Below are positions 53,126 to 63,235 of a DNA stretch of 64,000 bases, one piece after another. This DNA comes from Candidatus Scybalocola faecavium (GTDB taxonomy: Bacteria; Bacillota; Clostridia; Lachnospirales; Lachnospiraceae). The stretch lies in assembly GCA_018713145.1 (NCBI GenBank), contig DVFP01000012.1:62001-126000 (forward strand), read 5' to 3'. Position numbers and translations under genes: made by a program. The notes below the pieces were generated by a model. It was not told where the DNA came from. It worked only from the letters and a program-made list of their open reading frames with translations, and did not search any database. Every line of letters begins with the position of its first letter. Within the stretch, counting starts at the first letter, position 1.

Positions 53126-53872
53126 TCAACGTTTTCCCGGCCCATGGCTTTCCATACGGGGCGGCCAGTTGGGAATATTGCCATGGATGATGGCGCTGAA
53201 CATCCGGTCCACAGCCCCGGGATGCTCACGGTTTAACTGCTTTGCCAGTTCCTTGGCATATTCCCGCTTGGTAAACCCGTTGGCCGGACATGGACTTTTG
53301 CACACCGGAAGAGTGTATTTATGCTGAAACCCTATGACATCCGCCTCGCTGACATAGATAAGGGGGCGGATAAGGGTGATGTCCATCCGATCCAGATAGG
53401 TCATCGGAGAGAAGGAGTAAAAGCGTCCCTCAAAGATCAGGGATAAAAGCATGGTTTCTACCAGATCATCCTTGTGATGTCCATATGCCAGCTTGTTGCA
53501 TCCTAAGGCCTTAGCTCTTTCATTAAAAGCGCCTTTACGCATTTTTGCGCACAGGGCACAGGGGTTCTTTTCTTTCCGGTCCTCAAAGATAATATGGCCT
53601 ATATCTGTCTTTACTACAGTATACCGGACGCCAAGGCTGTCACACAGAGCCTGTATGGGAGCAAGATCGAAGTTGTCAAACCCCAGATCTACAGTTATGG
53701 CCTCAATTTCAAACGGATTGGGATAAAAACGTTTAAGACCGTGAAGGGCATATAAAAGTGTCAGGCTGTCTTTTCCACCGGAGATCCCCACGGCGATTTT
53801 ATCACCAGGCTGTATCATCTGGTAGTCATCTACAGCCCGGCGGGCATAGCTGAGTAGCTGCTGAAGCTTCAT
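53126..53872 (-). CDS. ttcA: TtcA-like tRNA 2-thiocytidine synthesis protein (PP-loop ATPase)
   Basis: This 248-residue protein has a PP-loop SGGKDS at 30-35, the CALCAKMRKGAFNERA cysteine pair and a later CKSPCPANG pair, which together fit the TtcA/TtuA group that thiolates tRNA using an Fe-S cluster. RPLIYVSEADVIGFQ is a further family block. I chose the ATG at 53872 with AGGAGG eleven bases upstream; an upstream in-frame ATG at 53902 has no ribosome binding site. A different tRNA base as target cannot be excluded. Confidence 0.85.
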   Translation of the reverse strand: MKLQQLLSYARRAVDDYQMIQPGDKIAVGISGGKDSLTLLYALHGLKRFYPNPFEIEAITVDLGFDNFDLAPIQALCDSLGVRYTVVKTDIGHIIFEDRKEKNPCALCAKMRKGAFNERAKALGCNKLAYGHHKDDLVETMLLSLIFEGRFYSFSPMTYLDRMDITLIRPLIYVSEADVIGFQHKYTLPVCKSPCPANGFTKREYAKELAKQLNREHPGAVDRMFSAIIHGNIPNWPPRMESHGPGKR

Positions 53873-53963
53873 AATATAAATAACCTCCTGTAATAATTTC
53901 ATCCCGGAGGCAAAGATTTGTCTCCGGCATCATATAGGAATTTGCGATAAGATCCTGAGGCCG

Positions 53964-55043
53964 TTATCGGCCAGGGTCATCATCATGGCGTTTTTCTCTT
54001 AAGATCACAGCTGAAGCTGCCTTGCGGCGGCGTTCATCGCCCAGTGCGGCATAGTGCTTTTTTGTGGTATTTACATCCTTATGGCCCAGCACATCGGCCA
54101 CCAGATAAATATCTCCGGTTTCTCTGTACAGATTCGTACCATAGGTACTGCGAAGCTTATGAGGGGTAATGTGCTTATTGGGCGTTACCTGGGAGGAATA
54201 TTTTTTCACCAGATCCTCCACAGTGCGCACACTGATCCTTTTCCTTTGAGAGGAGAGAAACAGTGCATTTTCGTGACCGGATAAGGGGATGATCTGTTTT
54301 CTGGTAATTTCCAGATAGTCATGAAGAGCATTTTCCACCTCAGGGCCAAAGTAAACATACATTTGGTTTCCGCCTTTTCGGGTCACTTTTATGGAGCTGT
54401 TTTTAAAATCCACATCATTTAAGTCCAGGCCCACACATTCAGATACACGGATACCAGTGCCAAGCAAAAGGGTCATAATGGCCAGATCCCTGAATTTGGT
54501 CTTTTCATAATAGACCTTTTTCTGACCTTTAAGCTGGCTGCCGCAGTTTTCCACAAAGTCCAGCAAAGAAGCGACTTCATCTACATCCAGGCGGATGATG
54601 GCTTTTTCGTGGAGCTTAGGCATGGATACCAGCTGGGCCGGATTGTTTTTGATCACCTGGCGCTTATAAAAGTAATTATAAAAGCTGCGCAGGGAAGACA
54701 TTTTCCGGGCAAGGCCTTTTTCCGTATTAACCACGATTTTGTCATCAGAGTCGTACAGCTTTAAATATTCCTGATATTCCTCAATATCTACAGATTCAAG
54801 ACGGTCAAGATCATCCAGGGTAAAGTCTTTGATCTGATAGTTTTTATACATTGGATTATTTTCAATCAGATAATTAAAAAATATCCTTAGATCATAGGCA
54901 TATGAAATCCGTGTTTTTGAGGATGTGGTTGGTTCTATAGCCCGAAAATAATCCCTTGCAAAAGGAGGAAGCTCAGAGAGTACATGACGCAGACGGACAG
55001 TGTTTTCAATATTCATTTTTTCGTGATATGTCATTTGTTCCAT
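53964..55043 (-). CDS. Tyrosine recombinase, XerC/XerD-like
   Basis: This 359-residue protein has an N-terminal SAM-like core-binding domain (about 25-150) and a catalytic domain with the residues Arg (GTGIRVSEC), Lys (TRKGGNQ), His and Arg (HKLRSTYGT), His (LGHKDVNTT) and the nucleophile Tyr (KKHYAAL). GGGAGG lies eight bases before the ATG. No attachment sites, excisionase or phage genes surround it, so it is more likely a resident chromosomal recombinase than a marker of a mobile element. Its target site is unknown. Confidence 0.9.
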   Translation of the reverse strand: MEQMTYHEKMNIENTVRLRHVLSELPPFARDYFRAIEPTTSSKTRISYAYDLRIFFNYLIENNPMYKNYQIKDFTLDDLDRLESVDIEEYQEYLKLYDSDDKIVVNTEKGLARKMSSLRSFYNYFYKRQVIKNNPAQLVSMPKLHEKAIIRLDVDEVASLLDFVENCGSQLKGQKKVYYEKTKFRDLAIMTLLLGTGIRVSECVGLDLNDVDFKNSSIKVTRKGGNQMYVYFGPEVENALHDYLEITRKQIIPLSGHENALFLSSQRKRISVRTVEDLVKKYSSQVTPNKHITPHKLRSTYGTNLYRETGDIYLVADVLGHKDVNTTKKHYAALGDERRRKAASAVILREKRHDDDPGR

Positions 55044-55441
55044 AATGAAAACCTCCCTTAAAAGAAAAAATCCATCAACAGGATTTATTATGCCATAAAA
55101 TCCCGGATTTGTCTAGATCTTCGCAATAAATCTGTATTTGGCGCAGAGATTGATCTCCACTTCTTCCCGGCAAATTTAAGGCTTTTTTATCATTTAAGAT
55201 TTTTCCTCTGTAAAAAATACAGTTATTAAAATACATGTTTATTTTATCAAATATTTTTTTACAACGTTTTTGGTTTTATATAAATATAAAAAAAGGCAAA
55301 ATTTTACGCCGCAGACCCGGTCTTTCCCTGATCCTGTGGCGTAGATTCTGCGGCGTAAATGCTCAAAGTAAAACTGAACAAGTTTTAAAGGTTATCATTA
55401 TCAGATGCGATTAATTTTGATTTGCAAATTATATTATCAAT
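55044..55441. other. AT-rich intergenic region between recombinase and sigma-like gene
   Basis: This 398-bp region has no gene. It holds long A/T tracts and one strong inverted repeat (55303-55359). Confidence 0.55.
55303..55359. repeat. Inverted repeat in the recombinase upstream region
   Basis: TTTACGCCGCAGA and its exact inverse (13 bp) flank a 31-base loop that carries a further GGCGTAGA. It could terminate the leftward sigma-like gene or be a recombinase binding site. Confidence 0.6.
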
Positions 55442-55963
55442 TTATAATAAGTTATTTTTCGTGAAATCTGTCAGGTACCATGGATCATCATTTGGCGTCT
55501 GACTGTATAATGTCTGCAGCATCTCTATAGCCCGTTTTCGGCGGCGTGCAAAAACGCTGTGGGAACACCCGCTGCCTGCAGATACTTCTTTATAAGGCCG
55601 GTGATCGACATATAAAGCATGCAGGCAGGTATAAAATGGCTCTGGCAGCTGAGAAAAACAATACCATACTTTACGGATCACCGCTTCCTTTTTCGCAATT
55701 TCCTTTAAAAGATCCCTAAGTTCCCGGGCGTATTTTTGAGACTGTTTTTCGTAATTTTGCATCTCGTCCATAACATCCTTATACTGGGAACCTTTTGCGG
55801 GAATTGTTGTATGCTGCGGTGAATGTAATAAAACGGCACGCATAAAATCTTCTTTATCCATTAATTCCCGATAGATTTCGCAGCGTTTCGTGCGCAGGCT
55901 TTTTAAAAGAAGGTTTTTGTTTTTCAGTATGTTTTTGACTTCATTTTCATTGGGAACGATCAT
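55442..55963 (-). CDS. Small protein with sigma-70 region-4-like helix-turn-helix
   Basis: This 173-residue protein has a charged helical N-terminal part and, from about residue 110, a segment resembling sigma-70 region 4 or phage ArpU-type regulators (LPEPFYTCLHALYVDHRPYK, then SHSVFARRRKRAIEML). No region 2 is present, so it is not a complete sigma factor. The ATG at 55963 follows GGGGTGG; a longer frame from 55987 is possible. It is a single gene with no recognisable partner, and the function is unknown. Confidence 0.65.
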   Translation of the reverse strand: MIVPNENEVKNILKNKNLLLKSLRTKRCEIYRELMDKEDFMRAVLLHSPQHTTIPAKGSQYKDVMDEMQNYEKQSQKYARELRDLLKEIAKKEAVIRKVWYCFSQLPEPFYTCLHALYVDHRPYKEVSAGSGCSHSVFARRRKRAIEMLQTLYSQTPNDDPWYLTDFTKNNLL

Positions 55964-56090
55964 ATTTACCACCCCTATACATACCAATCACATCATTTTT
56001 TGACTGACAACATTTGTAACCTATCCTTCTATATTTATTGTAATATATTCAACGCTCATAATCAACAGGCAAAGGAAACAAATGTTCGAC

Positions 56091-56783
56091 TCATTCTGAC
56101 ATAATTCTCTGTATTCCGGCATTTTGCCCCTTTTGTACAGGCTCTCTTCCTTCTCCCGGCGCGTAGACCAGTATGTAGACTAACGCATACAATGCAAACG
56201 CGCATATAACATCCAGCAGAGAATGCTGTTTTAAAAACATGGTTGATAATATGATCAAACCGGATAAAATCCAAGCACTTTTCCTGATGACCGGATGTCC
56301 TTTTAAAGCCTGGCATTTATCCAGGGCCACTGCTGCTGCCAGTGAATTAAACACATGGATGCTTGGCAATATATTGGTAGAAGTATCTGCGCTATAGAGC
56401 ATTTGCACCATTTGTACAAAAATATTGTCCCTGGTAAAAGTTTCCGGACGAAGATCATGACCATTCGGATAAACCCAGGAAACAAACAAAAACAAAGTCA
56501 TCCCGATTCCTAAAGTAAGCATAACCTGCCAATACTCTCTCACATTTTTATTAAAAAATGCAAAATAAACAGCCACACCCCCAATATAGAAAAACCATAA
56601 AATATAAGGGACGATAAAATATTCACAAAACGGGATCACATCATCCCAGGGCAGGTGGATCAGATGAAGCTGTGTAATCTTCCGCTGTTCCAGCAAGGCA
56701 AAACCTGCAAGATAAAAAATAATGTACAGGACGATCAGCCAAATATGCTTTTTTTGAAAAAATTTAATTTTGTTATCCATCAT
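56091..56783 (-). CDS. PAP2-like membrane phosphatase/transferase
   Basis: This 230-residue protein has about six membrane helices and the PAP2 signatures ILPSIHVFNSL near residue 140 and KQHSLLDVICA near residue 185, whose His and Asp complete the active site. The first signature (KxxxxxxRP) is diverged. The layout resembles inositolphosphotransferase-like PAP2 proteins. AGGGAG lies six bases before the ATG at 56783. It is divergent from the large ABC transporter. The lipid substrate is unknown. Confidence 0.8.
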   Translation of the reverse strand: MMDNKIKFFQKKHIWLIVLYIIFYLAGFALLEQRKITQLHLIHLPWDDVIPFCEYFIVPYILWFFYIGGVAVYFAFFNKNVREYWQVMLTLGIGMTLFLFVSWVYPNGHDLRPETFTRDNIFVQMVQMLYSADTSTNILPSIHVFNSLAAAVALDKCQALKGHPVIRKSAWILSGLIILSTMFLKQHSLLDVICAFALYALVYILVYAPGEGREPVQKGQNAGIQRIMSE

Positions 56784-56920
56784 GTATCACTCCCTAAAAC
56801 ATGTTCACTGTTTCTATGGTCTTATCGTATCAAAGCATGGTTGCATAAAAGGCTCAATCATTGTCTCAGTTTTGTAACTTTTTATCATCCCACGGGATGC
56901 TATGCTCTTAGGGGATTTGA

Positions 56921-56949
56921 TTGACATTCCCTTTGGATTCCATTATAAT
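56921..56949 (+). promoter_or_regulatory. Consensus promoter of the large ABC transporter gene
   Basis: A perfect TTGACA and a perfect TATAAT are 17 bp apart, about 88 bp before the start codon. Confidence 0.88.
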
Positions 56950-57037
56950 TTTATTCAAGTTGCTTTTGACAGATGGTTTTTATATGAACCGAAATGATGC
57001 ATCTTTTCAGGTAATGACAAAAGGAGTGATCGCTCAT

Positions 57038-60000
57038 ATGCTTCAGATCAAGGAGATCAGCAAGCAGTATAAAACCAGAAATCTTATACAAAAAGCCTTG
57101 GATAAGGTCAGCTTAAACCTTCGGGAAAATGAATTTGTGGCTATTTTAGGCCCCAGCGGTTCCGGTAAAACAACATTATTAAATATTATCGGTGGTCTGG
57201 ACCGCTATGACAGCGGCGATTTGATCATTAACGGAATTTCAACAAAAAAGTATAAGGACCGGGACTGGGATTCTTATAGAAATCATACCATTGGCTTTGT
57301 TTTCCAAAGCTATAATCTTATCCCCCACCAGACAGTCCTTGCCAATGTAGAGCTGGCACTGACTATATCCGGCATTTCCAAAGGAGAACGCCGTAAAAGA
57401 GCCAGAGAGGCCCTGGAAAAAGTGGGGCTTGGACAACAGGCTCATAAAAAGCCCAACCAAATGTCCGGCGGCCAGATGCAGCGTGTTGCCATTGCAAGAG
57501 CTCTGGTTAACGACCCGGACATTTTGCTGGCAGATGAGCCCACCGGCGCTCTGGACAGTGAGACAAGCGTTCAGGTGATGGAATTATTAAAGGAAGTGGC
57601 TAAGGACAGGCTGGTTGTGATGGTTACACATAATCCTGAGCTGGCTCAAGCCTATGCCACCCGTATTGTAAATCTTAAAGATGGTGTGATCCGTTCAGAC
57701 TCAGATCCTTTCCTGGTAGATGAAAGCCATATGGAGGCTCCGGTGCATAAAAACATGGGAAAAGCGTCCATGTCTTTCCTTACTGCCCTCTCCTTAAGCT
57801 TTAATAACCTAAGGACCAAAAAGGCCAGAACACTGCTCACTGCTTTTGCCGGATCGATCGGCATTATAGGCATTGCTTTGATCTTGTCCATATCCAACGG
57901 GGTAAATACCTATATCCAGTCTGTAGAGGAGGACACCCTTTCCGAATATCCTCTTCAGATTCAAAGCACAGGAATGAACCTGTCATCGATGATGGCGGGG
58001 ATCGCAGGCAGCGGTCACCATGAGGACGGACAAGTTGGTGTGACCCAAATGCTTACCAGTTTGTTCTCCCAGGTGGATTCTAATGACCTGGAAGCTTTAA
58101 AGGCCTATTTTGACAGTGGAGAAAGCGGCATTGATCAGTATACTAATGCCATTGAGTATTCCTACGATGTCTCCCCACAGATTTATCTCCTGGATGAGGA
58201 TAGCGTCCGCCAGGTCCATCCGGATCATTCTTTTGCGGCCATGGGTCTGGGCTCCGGAAACAGTTCCAGCAGTATGATGTCCTCCATGATGAGCACGAAT
58301 GTATTTTATGAAATGCCGGAGGATGCCGACCTGTATGAGGATCAATATAACGTAATGGCAGGACGGTGGCCCCAAAATTATAATGAATGTGTTCTCGTCC
58401 TCTCCTCCAGTGGAAGCATCAGCGACTTTATGCCCTATGTTTTAGGCTTCCGGGATTTTTCTGAGCTGGATGATATGGTAGAGGCTTTTGTAAACGAAGA
58501 AAATGTTGAAACCCCAGATGAAAATGATACATATGCTTACGAGGATTTTATCGGCATCACCTTTAAGCTGGTAAACGCTGCAGATTATTATATCTATGAT
58601 GACCGGTACAATGTATGGACCGATAAGACTGATGATGAGGATTATATGCGACAGTTGGTAAGCAGCGGCGAAGATCTTACGATCGTAGGCGTGGTTCAGC
58701 CTGAGTCCGGGACGACAGCGGCTATGCTCAGCACCGGGATCTGCTACCCTGCCAGTCTGACAAAACATGTTATGGAAGAAGCAGCCAAAAGCCAGATCGT
58801 TCAGGAGCAGCTGGCAGATCCAAGTATCAATGTTTTTACGGGCAATACCTTTGGGGAAGAAAACAGTGAAAATAATTTCAGTCTTGACTCCCTGTTTACA
58901 ATTAATGAGGATGCTGTTGAAGATGCTTTTTCCTTTGATGAGAGCGCATTGGATGTGGATATGTCCAAGTATTTTAATTTCAGCGGGGACTCTGTGGATC
59001 TTTCCGGTATGATGGATTTTAGCAGCCTTACGCTGGATATGCCGGAGCTGTCCGGCCTTAATATGGCAGATATTTTAAGCCAGCTGGATTTTAATATTTC
59101 CACAGAATATATTGGCAGTCTGGTCCAGGCTTTGATGGACGGCTATAATCAGTATGCGGCGTCAAATCCCCAGGCGGATTATTCCAAGCTGAACGAATCC
59201 TTCATGGCTTATCTGGAAACACCGGAGGCCCAGGCCAATATTTCCGGTCAGCTTAATTCCATTATTGATTCCAGCAATATTACCGTTCCGGCAGATCAGC
59301 TGAACGCCCTGATCACTAAGATTGCTTCCGGTTTTCAAGCCTATCTGGAAGCAAACGGTCTGGGAGATGTAACGGATCCGGCTCAGATCCAGCAGTATCT
59401 TATGGCTTACCTCCAGACGCCTCAGGTTCAGCAGCAGATTGCCGACGGAGCCGCCGGTATAATCATTTCCGGCAGCAATATTACCGTATCCCCGGAGCAG
59501 CTTAATGCCATAGCGTCCAGCATTGTTTCCGGATACCAGCAATATGCTGCAGCCAACGGCCTCCCGGATCCCAGTCAAATGGATGACTATTTTAATGCAT
59601 ATCTTCAGACACCGGAAGCTCAGCAGATACTTACAGACGGCATTGGCCAGATCATTAATATAGATCATCTCCAAACCCAGCTTTCCGGTATCCTCCAGGG
59701 CTATATGGAGCAGGTTATGGGTTCTTACGCCTCTGCCCTCTCCCAGGCTCTCCAGACCCAGATCAGTGCTTTGATCAACCAGATGGTGGCCCAGATCAGC
59801 CAGACCATGACCAGCGGAATGGAACAGGCCATGAGCCAGATTGGGTCTAATATGGAAAATGCCTTTAGTTTTGATGGGGATGCTTTTGCCAATGCCATTG
59901 AAGTCAACATGACTGAAGATGAGCTGACAGAGCTGTTAACCTCGATGATGGCCGGACAGACCACATCCTATGACAGCAATCTAAAGACCCTTGGTTATGC

Positions 60001-60592
60001 AGACCCGGATGATCCCAGCGGCATAAATATTTATCCTCTGGATTTTGAAAGCAAAGGCTATGTGCAGGATATTCTGGACAACTATAATGATCGGATGCGT
60101 GAGGAAGGCGCCGAGGAGAAGGTGATCAGCTACACAGATATGGTGGGCACTTTAATGTCTTCTGTTACAGATATTGTCGATGTGATCAGCTATGTGCTGG
60201 TGGCTTTTGTAGCCATATCCCTGGTAGTATCTTCCATTATGATCGGGGTTATTACCTATATCAGCGTTTTAGAGCGCAGAAAGGAAATTGGTATCCTTCG
60301 TGCCATTGGCGCTTCCAAACGGAATGTTTCACAGGTATTTAACGCGGAAACCTTTATCGTAGGCCTGTGCGCCGGACTGATCGGCATTGGTCTGACGCTC
60401 CTGCTGCTGATCCCGGCAAACCGGATCATCCATTCTGTAGCCGGAGACGGGGTTGATATTCATGCGGCTCTCCCGCCTGCAGCCGGTATTGCTTTGATCC
60501 TTATCAGTATTTTGCTGACTTTGATCGGCGGTCTGATCCCCGCAAAGAAAGCGGCTAAAAGCGATCCTGTAACAGCCTTAAGGACCGAGTAG
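57038..60592 (+). CDS. MacB-like ABC transporter, fused ATPase and permease with large repeat-bearing outer domain
   Basis: This 1,184-residue protein has an N-terminal ATPase (1-230) with Walker [10 protein letters not shown], signature MSGGQMQRV and Walker [13 protein letters not shown], as in the LolD/MacB group. A membrane helix at about 275-300 leads to an extracellular domain of about 700 residues, and three helices (FtsX-like) close the protein. The outer domain includes three repeats of 64-66 residues, marked by [18 protein letters not shown] and AYLQTPEAQ, starting near 59204, 59402 and 59594. Such proteins export or sense peptides or lipoproteins mechanically. The ATG at 57038 follows AAAGGAG; a TTG at 56921 lies in the promoter. 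Confidence 0.9.
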   Translation: MLQIKEISKQYKTRNLIQKALDKVSLNLRENEFVAILGPSGSGKTTLLNIIGGLDRYDSGDLIINGISTKKYKDRDWDSYRNHTIGFVFQSYNLIPHQTVLANVELALTISGISKGERRKRAREALEKVGLGQQAHKKPNQMSGGQMQRVAIARALVNDPDILLADEPTGALDSETSVQVMELLKEVAKDRLVVMVTHNPELAQAYATRIVNLKDGVIRSDSDPFLVDESHMEAPVHKNMGKASMSFLTALSLSFNNLRTKKARTLLTAFAGSIGIIGIALILSISNGVNTYIQSVEEDTLSEYPLQIQSTGMNLSSMMAGIAGSGHHEDGQVGVTQMLTSLFSQVDSNDLEALKAYFDSGESGIDQYTNAIEYSYDVSPQIYLLDEDSVRQVHPDHSFAAMGLGSGNSSSSMMSSMMSTNVFYEMPEDADLYEDQYNVMAGRWPQNYNECVLVLSSSGSISDFMPYVLGFRDFSELDDMVEAFVNEENVETPDENDTYAYEDFIGITFKLVNAADYYIYDDRYNVWTDKTDDEDYMRQLVSSGEDLTIVGVVQPESGTTAAMLSTGICYPASLTKHVMEEAAKSQIVQEQLADPSINVFTGNTFGEENSENNFSLDSLFTINEDAVEDAFSFDESALDVDMSKYFNFSGDSVDLSGMMDFSSLTLDMPELSGLNMADILSQLDFNISTEYIGSLVQALMDGYNQYAASNPQADYSKLNESFMAYLETPEAQANISGQLNSIIDSSNITVPADQLNALITKIASGFQAYLEANGLGDVTDPAQIQQYLMAYLQTPQVQQQIADGAAGIIISGSNITVSPEQLNAIASSIVSGYQQYAAANGLPDPSQMDDYFNAYLQTPEAQQILTDGIGQIINIDHLQTQLSGILQGYMEQVMGSYASALSQALQTQISALINQMVAQISQTMTSGMEQAMSQIGSNMENAFSFDGDAFANAIEVNMTEDELTELLTSMMAGQTTSYDSNLKTLGYADPDDPSGINIYPLDFESKGYVQDILDNYNDRMREEGAEEKVISYTDMVGTLMSSVTDIVDVISYVLVAFVAISLVVSSIMIGVITYISVLERRKEIGILRAIGASKRNVSQVFNAETFIVGLCAGLIGIGLTLLLLIPANRIIHSVAGDGVDIHAALPPAAGIALILISILLTLIGGLIPAKKAAKSDPVTALRTE

Positions 60593-60663
60593 TCAGACTT
60601 AAAAACCCAACAAACCTTATAAGGTGGATCATTAAAAATTAACCATAAGCGGACAGATAACAA

Positions 60664-60712
60664 AAATCAGCAGCGGGGCCTGTGAAAATACAGGCTGCCC
60701 GCTGCTGATTTA
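60664..60712 (+). terminator. Terminator of the large ABC transporter gene
   Basis: AAATCAGCAGCGGG pairs exactly with CCCGCTGCTGATTT around a region containing CCTGT/ACAGG, followed by TATT. Confidence 0.8.
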
Positions 60713-60769
60713 TTCATACTGACGGATCTGTGTTCAGTTTTTCTCTATGGAAGCGTTTTCTCTATGTAT

Positions 60770-61381
60770 CTATTGTGCTTTGTTCTCAAAAAGTCCTTTA
60801 AGGATACGGACACATCCGTCAATGCCAAGCCGGGAAGAATCCAGGATAATATCATAATTTTTCAAATCCGTCCACCGACGGGTCGTATTGGCATAATAAT
60901 ATTTAGACCGCTTATTATCAAACCATTTCTGGGTGCTTTCCACATTCTTCTCGGCAATACCATAATCTTCCATGATCCGTTTTTTCTTAGTTTCATTATC
61001 CCCACGAATAAAAACTTTAACTACGCCGCTGCGTTTCTTTAAAGCCTCACTGGCACAGTGTCCAAGAAAGATCGCCGGGCCGTTAGCCGCCATCCGCTGA
61101 ATCTCCTGCTGCTCATCCAGGAAAATATGCCCCTCTTTTGTAAGCATATCCGCATCGCCGGACCGAACCTGGCTCATAACAAACAGAGTATACAAAAAGC
61201 TTCCGGAAACTGATTCCTCATAGTGCTGAATAGATTCTACAGGCACGTTATTCTTTTTTGAAACCGCTTCCAAGATCTCCGGACCATAGCAGGCGATCTG
61301 ACATTCCTGGGCAAGGCGGCGGGCAATTTTCGTGCCCCCGCTGCCATATTCCCGTTCAATGGTAATATAGTTGCATTTCAT
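60770..61381 (-). CDS. Cytidylate kinase-like family protein (second copy)
   Basis: This 203-residue protein starts YITIEREYGSGGTKIARRLA and has IFLGHCASEALKKRSGVVKV and KKRIMEDYGIAEKN, the pattern of the cytidylate-kinase-like family. It is related to, but clearly diverged from, the protein at 34543-35172; the IGRE of that protein is IERE here. It lies 18 bp downstream of the ABC exporter gene and may be co-transcribed. The substrate is unknown. Confidence 0.85.
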   Translation of the reverse strand: MKCNYITIEREYGSGGTKIARRLAQECQIACYGPEILEAVSKKNNVPVESIQHYEESVSGSFLYTLFVMSQVRSGDADMLTKEGHIFLDEQQEIQRMAANGPAIFLGHCASEALKKRSGVVKVFIRGDNETKKKRIMEDYGIAEKNVESTQKWFDNKRSKYYYANTTRRWTDLKNYDIILDSSRLGIDGCVRILKGLFENKAQ

Positions 61382-61399
61382 GTGAATTTCCCTCTTTCC

Positions 61400-63235
61400 T
61401 TAAGATGCTTTATCAAACTGGCTGTTATACAGATCTGCGTAAAATCCGCCTTTAGCCAGAAGTTCATCATGAGTACCGCTTTCAATAACATCACCGTCTT
61501 TTAACACAAGAATCAGATCCGAATTTTTGATCGTTGAAAGACGATGGGCAATGACAAAGGATGTACGGCCTTTCATTAAGGCATCCATGGCATTTTGGAT
61601 CTGAAGCTCTGTCCGTGTATCAACGGAGCTGGTAGCCTCATCCAGGATCAGCATCGGCTTATCCGCGATCATGGCCCTGGCAATAGTCAACTGCTGTTTT
61701 TGGCCCTGGGACAGATTAAGCTGGTCATTTAAAATAGTATCATAGCCATGAGGCAGAGTATGGATAAAATGATCCAGTCCTACAGCCTTGCAGGCAGCCT
61801 CCATTTTTTCCTCACTGACATTTTCCGAACAATAGATCAGGTTTTCCCGGACAGTGCCTTCAAAGAGCCATGTATCCTGGAGAACCATACAAAACTGGGA
61901 ATGGACATCTTCCCGCTTCAGGCTTTTTGTGGATATACCGTCAATGCGGATGTCCCCGCCCTGAATTTCATAAAAACGCATCAGCAGATTGACCAAAGTG
62001 GTTTTTCCGGCACCGGTAGGTCCAACGATGGCAATCTTTTGGCCTGGAGATGCTTTGGCGGAAAAATCATGGATGATGATCTTATCCGGATCATAGCCAA
62101 ACTTTACATGGTCAAATTCCACATAACCCTTTGCCTGCTCCAGATGGGCTGTCTTTTCATCCTCGTTTTCCATTTCCTTAGCTTCAAGAAATTCAAACAC
62201 ACGCTCTCCTGCTGCTGCTCCGGACTGTAAAGACTGGATTGCCTGCGCAATCTGGGAAAGAGGCTGGGTGAAAAAGCGAACATACATCATAAAGGCCACA
62301 ATTACCTCAAATCCGATCTGATCATTCATCGTCAAAACCGCACCCACGACACAGACAGCTACATAGCCTAGATTACCGATAAATACCATTAACGGCTGCA
62401 TCAGACCGGCCAGGCTTTGCGCTCTGAAAGCACTGGTCTTTAAGTTGTTATTCATTTCATCAAATGTACGCTTCGCATTTGCTTCATCATTATATGCTTT
62501 AATAACTGTATGTCCGGAATAGACCTCTTCAATATGGCCGTTCAGTTCGCCTAAATGGCGCTGCTGCCGGGCAAAGTATTTTTGAGAATGGGCTGTAATA
62601 AGACGCATCAGGCAAAAACCGATGATAATTGCCACAACTGCTGTAATAGCCATGATCACATTAGTAATAAACATCATGATCAAGGAGCCGAAAAACAGTG
62701 TAATCGCGGAAACAAGCATACCAACGCTCTGGTTTAAAGACATGGAAATCGTATCCACATCATTGGTCACACGAGAGAGAATATCACCATGGGAAGTATG
62801 ACTGTAAAAGCTCATCGGCAGCCGGTTGATCTTTCGTGTGATCTCACTGCGCATCTGCTGAGAAACCATTTGGGAAATGGTTGTCATAATAAAGTGCTGG
62901 GTAAAAGACAATACAATACTGCACAGATAAAAGGCCAACAAAGTAAAACCGATCCGCCCAACTGCATCCAGATCAACACTGCCGGCAAGTCCCCGGGTGA
63001 TCACCTCGGTCATGTCGGAAAGCTTATCCGGGCCGATCAATGTAAAAATCGTGCCGCCAATGGCGCAAATAACAGCGATCACTGTTGGTATAAGGTAGCG
63101 TTTACAGTATATGATCAGTTTTTTCCATGTACCTGTAAAATCCCGGGCTTTTTCACCGCTGCCCCTGTGCATGCCCGGTCCCCGCATATTCATGCCTTTT
63201 CCAGGGTGGTTTGATGTATATTTATTATTTTCCAT
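61400..63235 (-). CDS. ABC exporter half-transporter, canonical ATPase site subunit
   Basis: This 611-residue protein has a six-helix ABC exporter domain (about 40-340) and an ATPase with Walker A GPTGAGKTT, signature LSQGQKQQL, Walker B MLILDEATSSVD and IAHRLSTI. The Walker B glutamate is present. The N-terminus is a Gly/Met/His-rich stretch (KGMNMRGPGMHRGSG). Its start overlaps the stop of the upstream gene by one base, so the two form a heterodimer of the multidrug or peptide exporter type. Confidence 0.94.
   Translation of the reverse strand: MENNKYTSNHPGKGMNMRGPGMHRGSGEKARDFTGTWKKLIIYCKRYLIPTVIAVICAIGGTIFTLIGPDKLSDMTEVITRGLAGSVDLDAVGRIGFTLLAFYLCSIVLSFTQHFIMTTISQMVSQQMRSEITRKINRLPMSFYSHTSHGDILSRVTNDVDTISMSLNQSVGMLVSAITLFFGSLIMMFITNVIMAITAVVAIIIGFCLMRLITAHSQKYFARQQRHLGELNGHIEEVYSGHTVIKAYNDEANAKRTFDEMNNNLKTSAFRAQSLAGLMQPLMVFIGNLGYVAVCVVGAVLTMNDQIGFEVIVAFMMYVRFFTQPLSQIAQAIQSLQSGAAAGERVFEFLEAKEMENEDEKTAHLEQAKGYVEFDHVKFGYDPDKIIIHDFSAKASPGQKIAIVGPTGAGKTTLVNLLMRFYEIQGGDIRIDGISTKSLKREDVHSQFCMVLQDTWLFEGTVRENLIYCSENVSEEKMEAACKAVGLDHFIHTLPHGYDTILNDQLNLSQGQKQQLTIARAMIADKPMLILDEATSSVDTRTELQIQNAMDALMKGRTSFVIAHRLSTIKNSDLILVLKDGDVIESGTHDELLAKGGFYADLYNSQFDKAS

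Noticed and set aside
53964-55043. XerC/D-like gene as the integrase of a mobile element
   Set aside because: It is surrounded by chromosomal genes (lexA, ttcA-like), with no att duplication or phage genes, and lies far from the cassette A boundary.
56921-57037. N-terminal extension of the large ABC transporter from a TTG
   Set aside because: The TTG is the first part of a perfect -35 box, and the extension has no family sequence.
59200-59730. Repeats in the ABC gene as a CRISPR array
   Set aside because: The repeats are in-frame protein repeats of about 195 bp with diverged DNA, not short identical repeats with unique spacers.
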